From contig VHCX01000014.1 in NCBI GenBank assembly GCA_016871615.1, forward strand, positions 1 to 61,427: DNA of 61,427 nucleotides, read 5' to 3'. The notes under the pieces were generated by a model. It searched no databases. It saw only the letters and a program-made list of their open reading frames with translations, and was not told the origin of the DNA. Each line of letters begins with the position of its first letter. Position 1 is the stretch's first letter. Shown here in pieces: positions 25,507 through 34,633 of the stretch. The translations under genes and the position numbers were made by a program. This DNA is from Verrucomicrobiota bacterium (GTDB taxonomy: Bacteria > Verrucomicrobiota > Verrucomicrobiia > Limisphaerales > UBA9464).

Positions 25507-28500
25507 GGCGTCGGTCGTCCCGGGACCGGGACGGTGATCTCGGCCAACCCGGCCGCCACGGGCACGCGGCGCACCGGGCTGCCCGGCCACCGCACCTCGA
25601 CCTCGCCGGCGGCACGGCCCGAGGCCAGGACGGTCACCGGGCTGTCGACGCTGCAGTACCCGCCCCCCAGGCGTACCTCGCGGCGTGGCCCCGTCGTGCC
25701 CGAGGCGATCCACCGCAGCGAGGCCCCAATGCCCGAGGGGTTGCCGGCGGGTCCGACCAGCCGGACCCGCAGCCCGGGGCGGGCCGAGCGGTTGGCGAAG
25801 AGCAGGGTCGGCCCGCTGTTCTGCCCGAGGGCCAGGTCGGTGCGCCCGTCGGCATCGAAGTCGGCGACCGCCACGCCGCGTTGCTCGCCCCAGGCCACGA
25901 CGCCCGAGTGCTCGTCCGCCCGGAAGTCGCCGCGGCCCGAGCCAAGCAGCAGCAGTCCACGGCCCGCGTCGTAACGGGCATCGTCGGGGTGGACGCCGAA
26001 GTGGTTCTGGGTGAGGAAGACATCCTCGCTGCCATCCCCGTCGAAGTCGGCGACCGCCAACCCGTAGGACGGGGCCACCTGGGCCCTGACCGGAAAGGGC
26101 CGCCATTCGAAATGATCCCCACGGTGGAGCAGCACCCCGGCATCGAGGTTGAGGGCCGACACGATTGGCAGGGCGTCCAGCGCCGGACCGAAGAGGTCGG
26201 CCATCGCGGCCTTGCCAAAGGAACCGGCATCGGGAAAGCGCCGGGCCGCCTCCGGGACCAACCCCGCCAAGGCCGGACGCCGGCGCACCGGCCAGTCGCG
26301 CCCGTCGGGGCCGACATAGCTCTCGAGAACGTCCCACATCCCTTCGCCCAAGAGATCGCCGTGGCGGATGCGCAGCGGCCGCCAGCGGGCGTCGGCACCG
26401 AGGAAGTGGTTGCGCCCCCAGTTCCCGGCGGCCAGGTCCATGCGCCCGTCGCCGTCGAAGTCGCCGGCCGTCAGTCCCAGCCAGAGACCGGTCCATTGCG
26501 ACAACCGCTCGACACCCGCCGGCAGGCCCCGGCCCCTCAGCGGCGGATCCCAGGGTTCGAGCCGGCCCGAACGGTTGCGGAAGAGCCGGATCGGGCCCCA
26601 CGAGGTGGACACCGCCAGGTCGGGCCGGGAATCGTCGTCGAGGTCGGTGAACACCGCACCCTGCACGAGGCCCAGCGCCTCGAAGCGTCCATCGATGCCC
26701 AGGCGGCCACCGCGGTTGCGCACCAGGAGCGAACCCGCAGGCTCGGGGTAGCGACCGGGGACCTCGCGGACGCCGACGAAGATCTCGAGTTCCCCGTCGC
26801 CATCGACATCGGCCGCCGCCATGGAGCCCACGGGGCAGGCCCGGCCGCTCAGGACCTCACCGCTGGCGCCGCCGGCCGGATCGACCACCCGCAGCGCACC
26901 TCCGTTGGTGGCGCCGTCCTCGGCGTTGCTGATGCCGGCGAGGATCATCCCCCGCAGGACCAGCACGGTGGACAGGTCCCGCGCCGCCGGCTTGAGGAGC
27001 GCCGGCAACGCCAGGGCCGCGAAGCCCCCGCGGGCATCGTTGGTGAAGACCCCCAGGGTCCCCCCCTGGCCCGCCGACACCAGCAGGTCGTCGCGGCCGT
27101 CCCCGTTGACATCGGCCCAGCTCACGCCCGGACCGGCCTGGGCGAGGTCGAAGGGCTTGAGGGGCTGGCGGGCGAACTCGTCGAAGGGCGTGTCGATGTG
27201 GACGTGGGCCAGGCGGTCGGTCAGGGCTTCGAACCGGGGGGGTGTCGCCGGGACCACGGCGGCGGCCGGGGCGGTCGGCGCCGATTCGACCGGACCCTCC
27301 GCATGAATCTCCACCACGCCGGGCCCCACGCCGGTCCGGCGGGTCACCCGGCCATCGCGCCAGGTCACCGTCACCTCGGCCGCGCCGGCGGACCCCAGGG
27401 CGAAGCAGCGGAGGGCCTCGTCGCCCGAGAGATACCGGCCTCCGGACATCATCTCCTGAGTCTGGACGGGCAATCCCGGCACGACCACCCGGATCCGCGC
27501 CCCGATGCCCCGGGTGTTGCCCGCCGGGCCGCGCAGGCGGACCGCCAGGCGGGCGGCCGTCCCCCGGTTCCGGTACACCTTGGCAGGGCCGTTCAGCGTG
27601 TTGAGCACCAGGTCCAGGTCGCCGTCGCCATCGAGGTCGCCGGCGGCCATGCCATGCTCCACGCCGGGCGCGTCGAAGCCCCAGGCCACGGTCACGTCTT
27701 CGAAGGTCAGGTCGCCCCGGTTGCGGAAGGCGGCGTTGGGCGTGTCGAGGCGGGCGAACATCCGGCGCATCTCGAGCATCTCGCGCTGGCCCATCGCCCG
27801 GCCCGCCTTCAGGGCCTCGGCCCGGGCCGCCACATCGACGTCCATCATGTCCATCTCGTGGCCGTTGGAGACCAGCAGGTCCTCGTAGCCGTCGAGGTCC
27901 ACGTCGAGGAAGACGGGGGTCCACGACCATTCGCTGGCGCTGAGGCCCGCCAGTCGGCCGATCTCGGCGAAAGTGCCATCGCCCCGCCCCAGGAAGAGCG
28001 TGTTGTGGGAGAACTGCGGACGGTCGTCCCAGGTGCCCGGATGGTAGAACCCCGGCGGCAGGCCATCCATCTGGAAGTTCCGGCGGCGGTGGTCGCGGCT
28101 GAGCATGTCCAGCACCAGGAAGTCGTCCACGCCGTCGCGGTCGATGTCTGCGGCGTCGACGCCCATCGAGAACGCGCTGGTGTGGCGCAGGGCGTAGGCC
28201 GGCGCGGCCCGGAACCGCAGCGGTCCGCCCGGGGGCGTGTCGTTGATCCAGAAACGGTCCTCGGAGTGGAAATCATTGCAGACGTACAGGTCGGGACGGC
28301 CGTCCCCGGTGAGGTCGCGGAAGAGCACGCTCAGGCCCCAGTCCTGCGGGGCCGAATCGATCGGACGCCCGGACGCGGCCAGGAAGGCGCCGCCGGTCCA
28401 CGACACCTCCGTGAATCCGCCCTTGCCATCGTTGAGATAGAGGACGTCGACCTCCCCGTTCTCGCGCGGTCCGGCCGGGGTCATGGTGAAGCGGCCGACC

Positions 28501-29273
28501 AGGTCGGGCTCGTCGATGGATCGACCGTTGTAGGCCACGACGCGCTGCCGGCCGTTCTCCTCGAGGATCGAGTACTTGGCCTTGGGATCGTCGCGCACGG
28601 TGGCCGTCCGGTAGTTGGCCACGTAGAGGTCGAGGTCGCCGTCGCCGTCGGCATCGGCCAGCGACAGGCTCGAGCCCGCCCGGCGCGGGTTGAGCACCGC
28701 CCCGGCCGTGAACCGGCCGGCCCCGTCGCCCAGGAAGAGGCGGGTCCCTTGCCCCAGGGTGTTGAGCAGCAGGTCCAGGTCGCCGTCGCCGTCAACATCG
28801 GCCAGCACCGAGCCCGTGCCCTCCAGGGCGGAAAGCACGCCCGCGCCGAAGGCCTTTTCCGTCACCCGTTCGAAGGTACAGTTGCCGAGGTTGCGATAGA
28901 GAGCACCACCCCCGGCATACCCGGCCAGGAACACCTCGGGACGTCCGTCACCGTCCACATCCCCGAGGGCGACCCCGGAACCGTTGAGCGGGATCTGGTT
29001 GGTCAGGTAGCGGGAATCGGGAACCCGGTTGGTGAAGGCGATGCCGGTCGTGCGCGCCCCCAGCAGGTCGAAGCCGGCCGGTGCGGCGGCCCCCGACGCC
29101 GCCCCGGCGAGCCCGGGCAGGAGCCCCGGCAGCGGGAATCCCGCCAACAGGAATCCGGACAGGGCCGACAGGAACGTCGATGGGGAACCGCAGGAGGCCA
29201 CGTCCCGACACTCGTCGGATCGTCGGCCGGATTCCAGCCGAGAACTCCGGCAGGCCTGCGGCGGCGGCCGCAC
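25503..29273 (-). CDS. FG-GAP/VCBS and ASPIC-UnbV (CRTAC1-like) protein, paralog B
   Basis: A 1,256-aa protein with the same two-half architecture as its neighbour: propeller repeats (DVDGDGRPEVFLAG, DADGDGDLDLYVANYR, DLTGDGRPDLYVCNDFH), a UnbV domain near residues 578-625 (GIGARIRVVVPGLPVQTQE), then a second propeller and a C-terminal UnbV. The hydrophobic segment FLSALSGFLLAGFPLPGLL near residue 38 suggests export. GTG 29273 gives a long N-terminal region; GTG 29201 would shorten it. It starts 6 bp after the dnaA stop, with no visible terminator between. The two paralogs are clearly homologous but diverged throughout, so the duplication is old. Confidence 0.83.
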   Translation of the reverse strand: MRPPPQACRSSRLESGRRSDECRDVASCGSPSTFLSALSGFLLAGFPLPGLLPGLAGAASGAAAPAGFDLLGARTTGIAFTNRVPDSRYLTNQIPLNGSGVALGDVDGDGRPEVFLAGYAGGGALYRNLGNCTFERVTEKAFGAGVLSALEGTGSVLADVDGDGDLDLLLNTLGQGTRLFLGDGAGRFTAGAVLNPRRAGSSLSLADADGDGDLDLYVANYRTATVRDDPKAKYSILEENGRQRVVAYNGRSIDEPDLVGRFTMTPAGPRENGEVDVLYLNDGKGGFTEVSWTGGAFLAASGRPIDSAPQDWGLSVLFRDLTGDGRPDLYVCNDFHSEDRFWINDTPPGGPLRFRAAPAYALRHTSAFSMGVDAADIDRDGVDDFLVLDMLSRDHRRRNFQMDGLPPGFYHPGTWDDRPQFSHNTLFLGRGDGTFAEIGRLAGLSASEWSWTPVFLDVDLDGYEDLLVSNGHEMDMMDVDVAARAEALKAGRAMGQREMLEMRRMFARLDTPNAAFRNRGDLTFEDVTVAWGFDAPGVEHGMAAGDLDGDGDLDLVLNTLNGPAKVYRNRGTAARLAVRLRGPAGNTRGIGARIRVVVPGLPVQTQEMMSGGRYLSGDEALRCFALGSAGAAEVTVTWRDGRVTRRTGVGPGVVEIHAEGPVESAPTAPAAAVVPATPPRFEALTDRLAHVHIDTPFDEFARQPLKPFDLAQAGPGVSWADVNGDGRDDLLVSAGQGGTLGVFTNDARGGFAALALPALLKPAARDLSTVLVLRGMILAGISNAEDGATNGGALRVVDPAGGASGEVLSGRACPVGSMAAADVDGDGELEIFVGVREVPGRYPEPAGSLLVRNRGGRLGIDGRFEALGLVQGAVFTDLDDDSRPDLAVSTSWGPIRLFRNRSGRLEPWDPPLRGRGLPAGVERLSQWTGLWLGLTAGDFDGDGRMDLAAGNWGRNHFLGADARWRPLRIRHGDLLGEGMWDVLESYVGPDGRDWPVRRRPALAGLVPEAARRFPDAGSFGKAAMADLFGPALDALPIVSALNLDAGVLLHRGDHFEWRPFPVRAQVAPSYGLAVADFDGDGSEDVFLTQNHFGVHPDDARYDAGRGLLLLGSGRGDFRADEHSGVVAWGEQRGVAVADFDADGRTDLALGQNSGPTLLFANRSARPGLRVRLVGPAGNPSGIGASLRWIASGTTGPRREVRLGGGYCSVDSPVTVLASGRAAGEVEVRWPGSPVRRVPVAAGLAEITVPVPGRPTP

Positions 29274-29279
29274 GAGGCC

Positions 29280-30695
29280 TCAGCGGGTCAACTGCTTCTC
29301 GAGGTAGCCGACGTCCTGGCGGACCTTGGCCTCGACCTCCATGCGGTCGCGCACCTGGCGGCAGGCGTGGAGCACGGTGCCGTGGTCGCGGCCGCCGAAG
29401 GATTCGCCGATCGCACTGAGCGAGTGTTCGGTGAGTTGGCGGGCCAAGTACATGGCGATCTGGCGCGGGAAGGCGATGTTCTCCGGACGCCGCTTGCTGG
29501 TCATGTCGGCCAGGCGGATGTCGAAGTAGTCGGCGACCCGCTTCTGGATCTCGCCGACCGAGATCGCCACCTTGCCCTCCTCCTGGAGGATCTCGCGCAG
29601 CAGCGTCTCGACCGTCTCGAGGTCGAGCGCCTTGCCGGAGATCTGCGCATAGGCCGCCACGCGGACGAGGGCGCCCTCGAGCCGACGGATGTTCGTCCGG
29701 ATGCGGTTGGCCAGGAAGAGGATGACCTGCTCGGGAAGGCTCACGCTCAGGGCCGCCGCCTTCTTGTTGAGGATGGCCAGACGCGTCTCGACATCCGGCG
29801 CCTTGAGGTCGGCGGTCATGCCCCACTCGAAGCGTGAGATGAGGCGCTGCTCGAGGCCCTGGATCTCGTTGGCGGGCCGGTCGCAGGTCAGGACGATCTG
29901 CTTGTGAGCGTCATGGAGGGCGTTGAAGGTGTGGAAGAACTCCTCCTGAATGCGCTCCTTGCCCTGGAGGAACTGGATGTCGTCGATCAGCAGCACGTCC
30001 AACTCGCGGTGCTTCTTGCGGAACTTGGTGATCTGGCTGTTCTGCAGGGCCTCGATGAACTCGTTGGTGAACCGCTCGCAGGACAGGTAGCCGATCCGGG
30101 CGTTCTTCTTGTGGGCCATCACATGGTGCCCGATGGCCTGGAGAAGGTGGGTCTTGCCGAGCCCCACCCCGCCGAAGAGGAACAGCGGGTTGTAGGTGTG
30201 GCCCGGCTTCTGGGCCACGCCCATGCACGCCGCATGCGCGTGGTGGTTGTTGGCACCGACCACGAAGGTCTCGAAGGAGTTGTTGGGATTGAAGATCCCC
30301 TCCGCCTTGCGCTGCGTCTCGCCGGAGCGGCCATCGCCCGCGCGGTCCGCCGGACGGGTCCTCGCGACCGGAACGGGCTCGGGCGCCACCGCCATCCGGT
30401 CGGCCGGCGCGTCGGCTGAGGCAGCGGATGCGGCGGCCGGATCGGCCACCCGGATGGCGAACTGCACCTCGATGGGACGTATCGCCGCGCGGCTGATCAC
30501 CGAGCGGAGCACGTCGAGGTAGTTGTCCTTCAACCAGAACTCGCAGAACTCGTCGGCCACCTCGAGGATGAGGATGTCACCGTCCAGACACCGGGCGGTC
30601 ACGGGCGCGAACCAAAGGTTGTACAACTCGGTCTTGAGCATGCCCCGGAGGGTCTGCTGCGCCGCCTGCCACAGGGCTTGAGGTTGATCGGACAT
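29280..30695 (-). CDS. dnaA: Chromosomal replication initiator DnaA
   Basis: The 471-aa initiator ATPase binds DnaA boxes and opens the origin. Domain I covers the first ~85 residues (LWFAPVTARC and following), then comes a variable Ala/Arg linker. The AAA+ core follows, with Walker A GGVGLGKTH near residue 175, Walker B VLLIDDIQF near 235 and the arginine-finger region RLISRFEWGM. Domain IV carries the DnaA-box signature GRDHGTVLHACRQV near residues 432-446. ATG 30695 (MSDQPQALWQAAQQ) is the homology-supported start; the frame is open 20 codons further. No dnaN, recF or gyrB is next to it. Confidence 0.97.
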   Translation of the reverse strand: MSDQPQALWQAAQQTLRGMLKTELYNLWFAPVTARCLDGDILILEVADEFCEFWLKDNYLDVLRSVISRAAIRPIEVQFAIRVADPAAASAASADAPADRMAVAPEPVPVARTRPADRAGDGRSGETQRKAEGIFNPNNSFETFVVGANNHHAHAACMGVAQKPGHTYNPLFLFGGVGLGKTHLLQAIGHHVMAHKKNARIGYLSCERFTNEFIEALQNSQITKFRKKHRELDVLLIDDIQFLQGKERIQEEFFHTFNALHDAHKQIVLTCDRPANEIQGLEQRLISRFEWGMTADLKAPDVETRLAILNKKAAALSVSLPEQVILFLANRIRTNIRRLEGALVRVAAYAQISGKALDLETVETLLREILQEEGKVAISVGEIQKRVADYFDIRLADMTSKRRPENIAFPRQIAMYLARQLTEHSLSAIGESFGGRDHGTVLHACRQVRDRMEVEAKVRQDVGYLEKQLTR

Positions 30696-30747
30696 GAAAT
30701 CTTGGAAAGGGGCCTCGAAGGGTCTGGAAGGGTCTCGGATTTGGGTC

Positions 30748-30756
30748 TTATTCACC
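30748..30756 (+). promoter_or_regulatory. DnaA-box-like 9-mer
   Basis: TTATTCACC differs from the consensus TTATNCACA only at the last base. It lies 53 bp upstream of the dnaA start, a position suited to autoregulation. Confidence 0.35.
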
Positions 30757-31021
30757 GCATCCGGTCAACGCACCGAACAGGCACCGAGTGATTGGGCCTC
30801 TTTGGCGGGGGAATGAAACCCCGACCCGAGCCCACGGTCGACGCCAACAACGGCCAAGGATCCGATGAAAAGCCCGAAAGACGAGGTTTTCCGGGGTTCC
30901 GCAAGGAAGGCATGCATCGTGTGTTGGCTTGGTTTGTTCTTCGGTCCGCCGCGTTTTGTTCGCCGGCGGGCGAGGCTTCTAGGACAAAGCACCCGGTACC
31001 GCTAGAACAAGTTTTTGGGCA

Positions 31022-31041
31022 TTGTCCCCACGTTGTTCACA
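31022..31041 (+). promoter_or_regulatory. Two DnaA-box-like 9-mers, 11 bp apart
   Basis: TTGTCCCCA (31022-31030, two mismatches) and TTGTTCACA (31033-31041, one mismatch to TTATNCACA) lie in the same orientation, one helical turn apart. Confidence 0.35.
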
Positions 31042-31107
31042 GGGTGCCCGGAAGCACGAGATCCGGCGGATTTGGCAAGCAAAACCGCCGGATCGACGAC
31101 CGAAACG

Positions 31108-31308
31108 TTACTTCTTGGCAGGAGCGGCCTTCTTGGCCGGGGCGGCCTTCTTGGCGGGGGCCGCCTTCTTGGCCGGGGCGGCCTTCTTGGCGGGGGCCGC
31201 CTTCTTGGCCGGGGCGGCCTTCTTGGCCGGGGCGGCCTTCTTGGCGGGGGCTTTGACCGCAGCGAGGGCGCAGGCGCGGGACGGGGAGGTGGATTGGGTT
31301 GGTTTCAC
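31108..31308 (-). CDS. Histone H1-like AAPAKK-repeat protein
   Basis: This 66-aa basic protein starts at GTG 31308 (KPTQSTSPSRACALAAVK) and then consists almost wholly of APAKKA hexapeptides, eight in a row, ending in PAKK. It looks like a free-standing histone H1 C-terminal tail, as in chlamydial Hc1/Hc2-like and other bacterial nucleoid proteins, and would bind DNA by charge with no folded domain. The start is weakly supported: no clear ribosome binding site is seen. It is close to dnaA and its possible origin. A role in nucleoid compaction is inferred. Confidence 0.65.
   Translation of the reverse strand: MKPTQSTSPSRACALAAVKAPAKKAAPAKKAAPAKKAAPAKKAAPAKKAAPAKKAAPAKKAAPAKK
31111..31254. repeat. 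Eight 18-bp tandem units coding APAKKA
   Basis: Eight 18-bp units follow one another without spacer. Two main variants, with CCGGGGCGGC or CGGGGGCCGC after CTTCTTGG, partly alternate; the two end units are diverged. Because the unit is a multiple of three, copy-number change would lengthen or shorten the protein without a frameshift. Confidence 0.9.
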
Positions 31309-31621
31309 GCTGAGTTTATTGTTGTTGTGTTGTTAGGTCCAACGCGACGGCGCGCCCACGGGGCCGAGGACGGCTCCGAGGGACACCGGCACGTTGAAAG
31401 TCGAAGGGGGGGGTCGGCGGAAACCCCGGGGCGCCGGACACCGGTCGGCACCCCGGCCAGGCATCTGGTGTCCGGGAAGTCTGTTCGAGCGGTTCATGGT
31501 CGGTTCTTGCCAGGAAATTTCGTTTCAAATAATCCCGATCGCCCGCTCTTGACAACCCGATTCCATCGCCCCGCACGGAAATCTTCCCGAAGGACCAGCC
31601 CGGTGGCATCGTCGACGCCCG
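31309..31621. other. Divergent gap between histone-like gene and lpxK
   Basis: A 313-bp gap without a gene. It must hold both promoters. A TTGACA hexamer at 31549-31554 faces lpxK, but I see no good -10 at 16-18 bp. The stretch near 31515-31540 is AT-rich. Confidence 0.3.
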
Positions 31622-32794
31622 GTGCGCGAGCGTTGGCAGAAATTCACGGAGGAGGCGGAAACCTACCTGTTGGCGGTGATTCTTGAGGATCTGCCGGGGC
31701 GCAAGGCGTCGATGATCCGAGGCCTGCTGGCCCTCTTGTCGCATGTCTTCGCCGGCATCGTGAAGCTCAGGCGCCTGCTCTACAGCCTCCGCATCCTGCG
31801 CGACGCGACCCTCGGGGTGCAGGTGATCGCCGTCGGCAACCTCACCGTGGGAGGCACCGGCAAGACACCGGTGGTCGAGAAGTTCGCCCGGGCGCTACAG
31901 GATGCGGGGCGCAAGGTGGCGATCCTGTCCCGCGGCTACCGCTCGAAGCCGAGGCCGGTGTCCGAGCGACTCCTCGACAAGCTGCTGCTGCGCGAGGACA
32001 CCACGCCGCCCCGGGTGGTGTCCGACGGCCAGTCGCTGCTGCTCGACTCCGAGACGGCCGGCGACGAGCCCTACATGCTGGCCTCGAACCTCCGGGACGT
32101 GGTCGTGCTCGTCGACAAGGACCGGGTCAAGGCCGGGCGCTACGCCGTCGAGCACTTCGGCTGCGACACGCTGCTGCTCGACGACGGCTTCCAGTACTGG
32201 AGACTCGCGGGCCGGCGCACCGACGTGGTCCTGATCGACTGCCAGCAACCCTTCGGCAACGAGCACCTGCTGCCGCGCGGCACCCTGCGCGAGCCGCCCT
32301 CCCATCTGGCCAGGGCGAGCGTGATCTTCCTGACCAAGAGCAACGGCAGGACGGAGGCCCTGCGCGAGGGCATCGCGCGGCTGAACCCGAGGGCCGGGAT
32401 CATCGAGTGCGTCCACCACCCGCTCTACTTCGAGGACGTCTTCACGGGCGAGCGTCGCGGGCTCGACCTGCTGCAGGGCCGGCGCGTGGCCAGCCTGAGC
32501 GGGATCGCGCAGCCCGAGAGCTTCGAGTCGAAGCTCGCCGAGCTCGGCGCCGAGATCGTCCTGGCGCGCCGCTACGCCGACCACCACCGCTTCACCCAGC
32601 AGGAGGTGCTCGACGCCGTGAACCGAGGCAAGAAACGGCGGGCCGACATGCTGGTGACCACCCAGAAGGATGCGGTTCGCTTCCCCAAGCTCGACCGCCG
32701 CGACCTGCCCGTCTACTTCATGCGCGTCGAGATCAAGATCATCGCCGGCGCGCAGGGCTTCGACGACGCCGTGGGCCGCATCTGCTTCCGTTGA
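31622..32794 (+). CDS. lpxK: Tetraacyldisaccharide 4'-kinase (lipid A)
   Basis: LpxK phosphorylates the 4' position of the lipid A disaccharide at the inner membrane, so the organism should make lipopolysaccharide. The 390-aa product has a hydrophobic N-terminal segment ([21 protein letters not shown], about residues 34-54), the P-loop in [16 protein letters not shown] near residue 75, SRGYRSK, and DDGFQYWRL with its acidic pair near 188. It starts at GTG 31622, since conserved sequence begins soon after; ATG at codon 31 is an alternative. It stands alone, with no other lipid A gene in the window. Confidence 0.92.
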   Translation: MRERWQKFTEEAETYLLAVILEDLPGRKASMIRGLLALLSHVFAGIVKLRRLLYSLRILRDATLGVQVIAVGNLTVGGTGKTPVVEKFARALQDAGRKVAILSRGYRSKPRPVSERLLDKLLLREDTTPPRVVSDGQSLLLDSETAGDEPYMLASNLRDVVVLVDKDRVKAGRYAVEHFGCDTLLLDDGFQYWRLAGRRTDVVLIDCQQPFGNEHLLPRGTLREPPSHLARASVIFLTKSNGRTEALREGIARLNPRAGIIECVHHPLYFEDVFTGERRGLDLLQGRRVASLSGIAQPESFESKLAELGAEIVLARRYADHHRFTQQEVLDAVNRGKKRRADMLVTTQKDAVRFPKLDRRDLPVYFMRVEIKIIAGAQGFDDAVGRICFR

Positions 32795-32813
32795 TCCGGC
32801 AACCGATGCCGGA
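32795..32813. terminator. Hairpin between convergent lpxK and DUF1080 genes
   Basis: TCCGGCA and TGCCGGA form a perfect 7-bp stem with a 5-nt loop directly after the lpxK stop. There is no U tract, so it is only a candidate. Confidence 0.4.
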
Positions 32814-32847
32814 GCAAGGCCTTCGCCCGCTTGGCACCGGCTGGCGC

Positions 32848-33999
32848 CTACTTCCGGAAGATGCTGGAGATCTGCACCGGCACCGGGGCGGGCAGGAAAC
32901 CGAATTCCAACGCGCCGCGCGGGACCGGCACCAACACCCCGTCGACCGAGTCATTCACCGAGACCTTCAGCCCGGTTCCCGAACGGCGCACCCGCAGGCG
33001 GTTCCAGCCGTCGGCACGGACCGCCGGGAGTTCCGGCAACCGGAGCATCGTCCCACGACCCCGGGCCCGGAAGACCACCGGGGGGACCCGGTCGGCCGAC
33101 TTGCCGTCCCAACGCCAGTCGAGGATCAGTTCCCCGCCCCGGAAGGACGACTCCGACCAGAGCACGGAGTCCCCTCCGGCGTCACCGGCCTGGCCGCGGA
33201 GCGTCCAGTCGGCGGCTTTCCAGACGTCTGCCCGCGCCGGGACCTTCCATCCGCGCAGGGTCCGTCCATCGTAGAGGCTCCTCCAGGGCTGGGCCTCCGG
33301 CGCGGACTCCGAGGCCGGGACCCCGGCGGTCGGCAATTCCTGAAGGCGCAGGTTGCGCCAGTCGACGACACCGCCCTCGGATTCCAGGGCGATGTACCCG
33401 CGCCGCCAGTTGCAGGCCGTGCCGCCGGAGACCTCGGCACCATTGACCGAAAGCCGGATCACCCCGTTGGTGGCAACAATGCGGTAGTGGTTCCAGTCCG
33501 GGGAACCGAGGCTCCGGGACTCCTTCGGGAAGCTGCGGTCCCCACGGTTGGGCGCGAAGGGTTTCATGGTCGAGCCGTGGATCGGGAAGATGTCGCCGTG
33601 GGTCGTGAACCAGTCCGACTTGCCGTACCCGTGGTCGAGCACCTGCACCTCGATGGCACGCAGGAAGGGCTGTCCCAGGGCCGGCATCGGTCCCGACCAG
33701 ATGAAGACCCCGGCATTGCCTCCGGGCTTCAGGTGCCGCCATTCCAGTTCGAGGACGAAGTTCTCGTACTGGCGCTCCGTGCGCAGCGCCCCGGTCGGGA
33801 TCCCGTCGCAATGGATCAATCCCTCACGGACCGTGAAGGTCGCCGGGGCGCAGTTGACATTCACCCAGCCATCCAGGTTGCGGCCGTTGAAGAGGGGCTT
33901 GAACGGGGCCTCGGCCGAGGTCGCCGGGCTCATCCAGCCGAGGAGCGCGGCAGCGAGGACGGCCGACCTGATCCGGCGGACGATGCGGACGGGAATCAT
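32848..33999 (-). CDS. DUF1080 (3-keto-disaccharide hydrolase-like) protein, two domains
   Basis: The 383-aa product carries a signal peptide (SAVLAAALLGWMSPATSAEA, ending near residue 30). A full DUF1080 beta-sandwich follows, with FKPLFNGRNLDGW, LELEWRHLKPGGNAGVFIWS and the VQVLDHG segment. A second, shorter and more diverged domain opens with WRSLYDGRTLRGWKVP near residue 240. Related proteins act on keto-glycosides or bind carbohydrate, and the family is abundant in Verrucomicrobia and Planctomycetes. Substrate unknown. It is exported, probably periplasmic. Confidence 0.85.
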   Translation of the reverse strand: MIPVRIVRRIRSAVLAAALLGWMSPATSAEAPFKPLFNGRNLDGWVNVNCAPATFTVREGLIHCDGIPTGALRTERQYENFVLELEWRHLKPGGNAGVFIWSGPMPALGQPFLRAIEVQVLDHGYGKSDWFTTHGDIFPIHGSTMKPFAPNRGDRSFPKESRSLGSPDWNHYRIVATNGVIRLSVNGAEVSGGTACNWRRGYIALESEGGVVDWRNLRLQELPTAGVPASESAPEAQPWRSLYDGRTLRGWKVPARADVWKAADWTLRGQAGDAGGDSVLWSESSFRGGELILDWRWDGKSADRVPPVVFRARGRGTMLRLPELPAVRADGWNRLRVRRSGTGLKVSVNDSVDGVLVPVPRGALEFGFLPAPVPVQISSIFRK

Positions 34000-34083
34000 G
34001 GGTCCGACGCTGCCGCCAAAGGACCCGGCAGGGAAGCATGGAAAGCCCGGACCCCGGCCACCGGACGCGGGCGGTGGGGGGAG

Positions 34084-34599
34084 TCAACGCCCCTTCCAGC
34101 GCTGATCGCGGGCCTTTAGGCGCTCCGGCGAGGGTTTGTCCGCCGCCATCAGCACGAGGTTGGTCCCCGGGGTCCAGGGAACCTCCCGGAAATCCACGAA
34201 CAGCGTGCGCGGGATCATCTCGACGACATGACCGAAGGCTCCTAGGGACACCGTCCCGGGCAGTTGGGTGGTGTCGATGAAGTACATCGGGCCGAAGGGC
34301 GTGGAATTGGTGTCCGGGCGGCTGTAGACGTAGGTGATCGGCGCGTTGGTGACGCGGGGCGCCTGCTCGCCGGGGAAGGCGATCGACACCGGGCCTCCGG
34401 CCAGCAGGCGCGGGTGGTCGATCCGGAGGACCGGCGTGCCGTCGGCCTGCTTGTCGAAGGTGAGATGCCAGGCGCCGTTGCGCACCCGGTAGGCCTCGCA
34501 ACCGCCATACACGCTCACGTAGAGGAACAGGGTGGTGATGAAGATGCCGAAGAACTTCTTCAGCGCCCTCTCGGCCTCCGGCGAGGGTTCGTTGTTCAC
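34084..34599 (-). CDS. Hypothetical single-pass membrane protein (171 aa)
   Basis: Starts at GTG 34599. A short acidic N-terminus precedes one membrane segment (FFGIFITTLFLYVSVYGG, about residues 16-33), and the remaining ~135 residues should be periplasmic. No family was recognised. It lies 34 bp downstream of gnd on the same strand and may share its transcript. Function unknown. Confidence 0.7.
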   Translation of the reverse strand: MNNEPSPEAERALKKFFGIFITTLFLYVSVYGGCEAYRVRNGAWHLTFDKQADGTPVLRIDHPRLLAGGPVSIAFPGEQAPRVTNAPITYVYSRPDTNSTPFGPMYFIDTTQLPGTVSLGAFGHVVEMIPRTLFVDFREVPWTPGTNLVLMAADKPSPERLKARDQRWKGR

Positions 34600-34633
34600 G
34601 TCGATCGGTGCGGTCGTCCCCCGGCCATTCGGC

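Larger units (their letters stand above)
30696..31107. other. dnaA upstream gap, weak candidate replication origin
   Basis: These 412 bases hold no gene and look less GC-rich than their surroundings, with T-rich stretches near 30925-30960 and 31000-31025. Three DnaA-box-like 9-mers are present, but the core consensus is never matched perfectly. I see no iteron array or long AT-rich unwinding element, so an origin is possible but not shown. The dnaA promoter should also lie here. Confidence 0.3.

Noticed and set aside
25000-29000. Many recurring GTCGCCGTCGCC-type strings in the FG-GAP genes
   Set aside because: They are the codons of repeated DGDGD calcium loops, not an independent DNA repeat.
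25881-29837. Open plus-strand frame of over 1,300 codons opposite the FG-GAP genes and dnaA
   Set aside because: It mirrors the Asp/Gly-rich repeats on the other strand and shows no domain of its own.
31111-31254. CRISPR-like regular repeat
   Set aside because: Units are contiguous with no spacers and encode APAKKA in frame; no cas gene is near.
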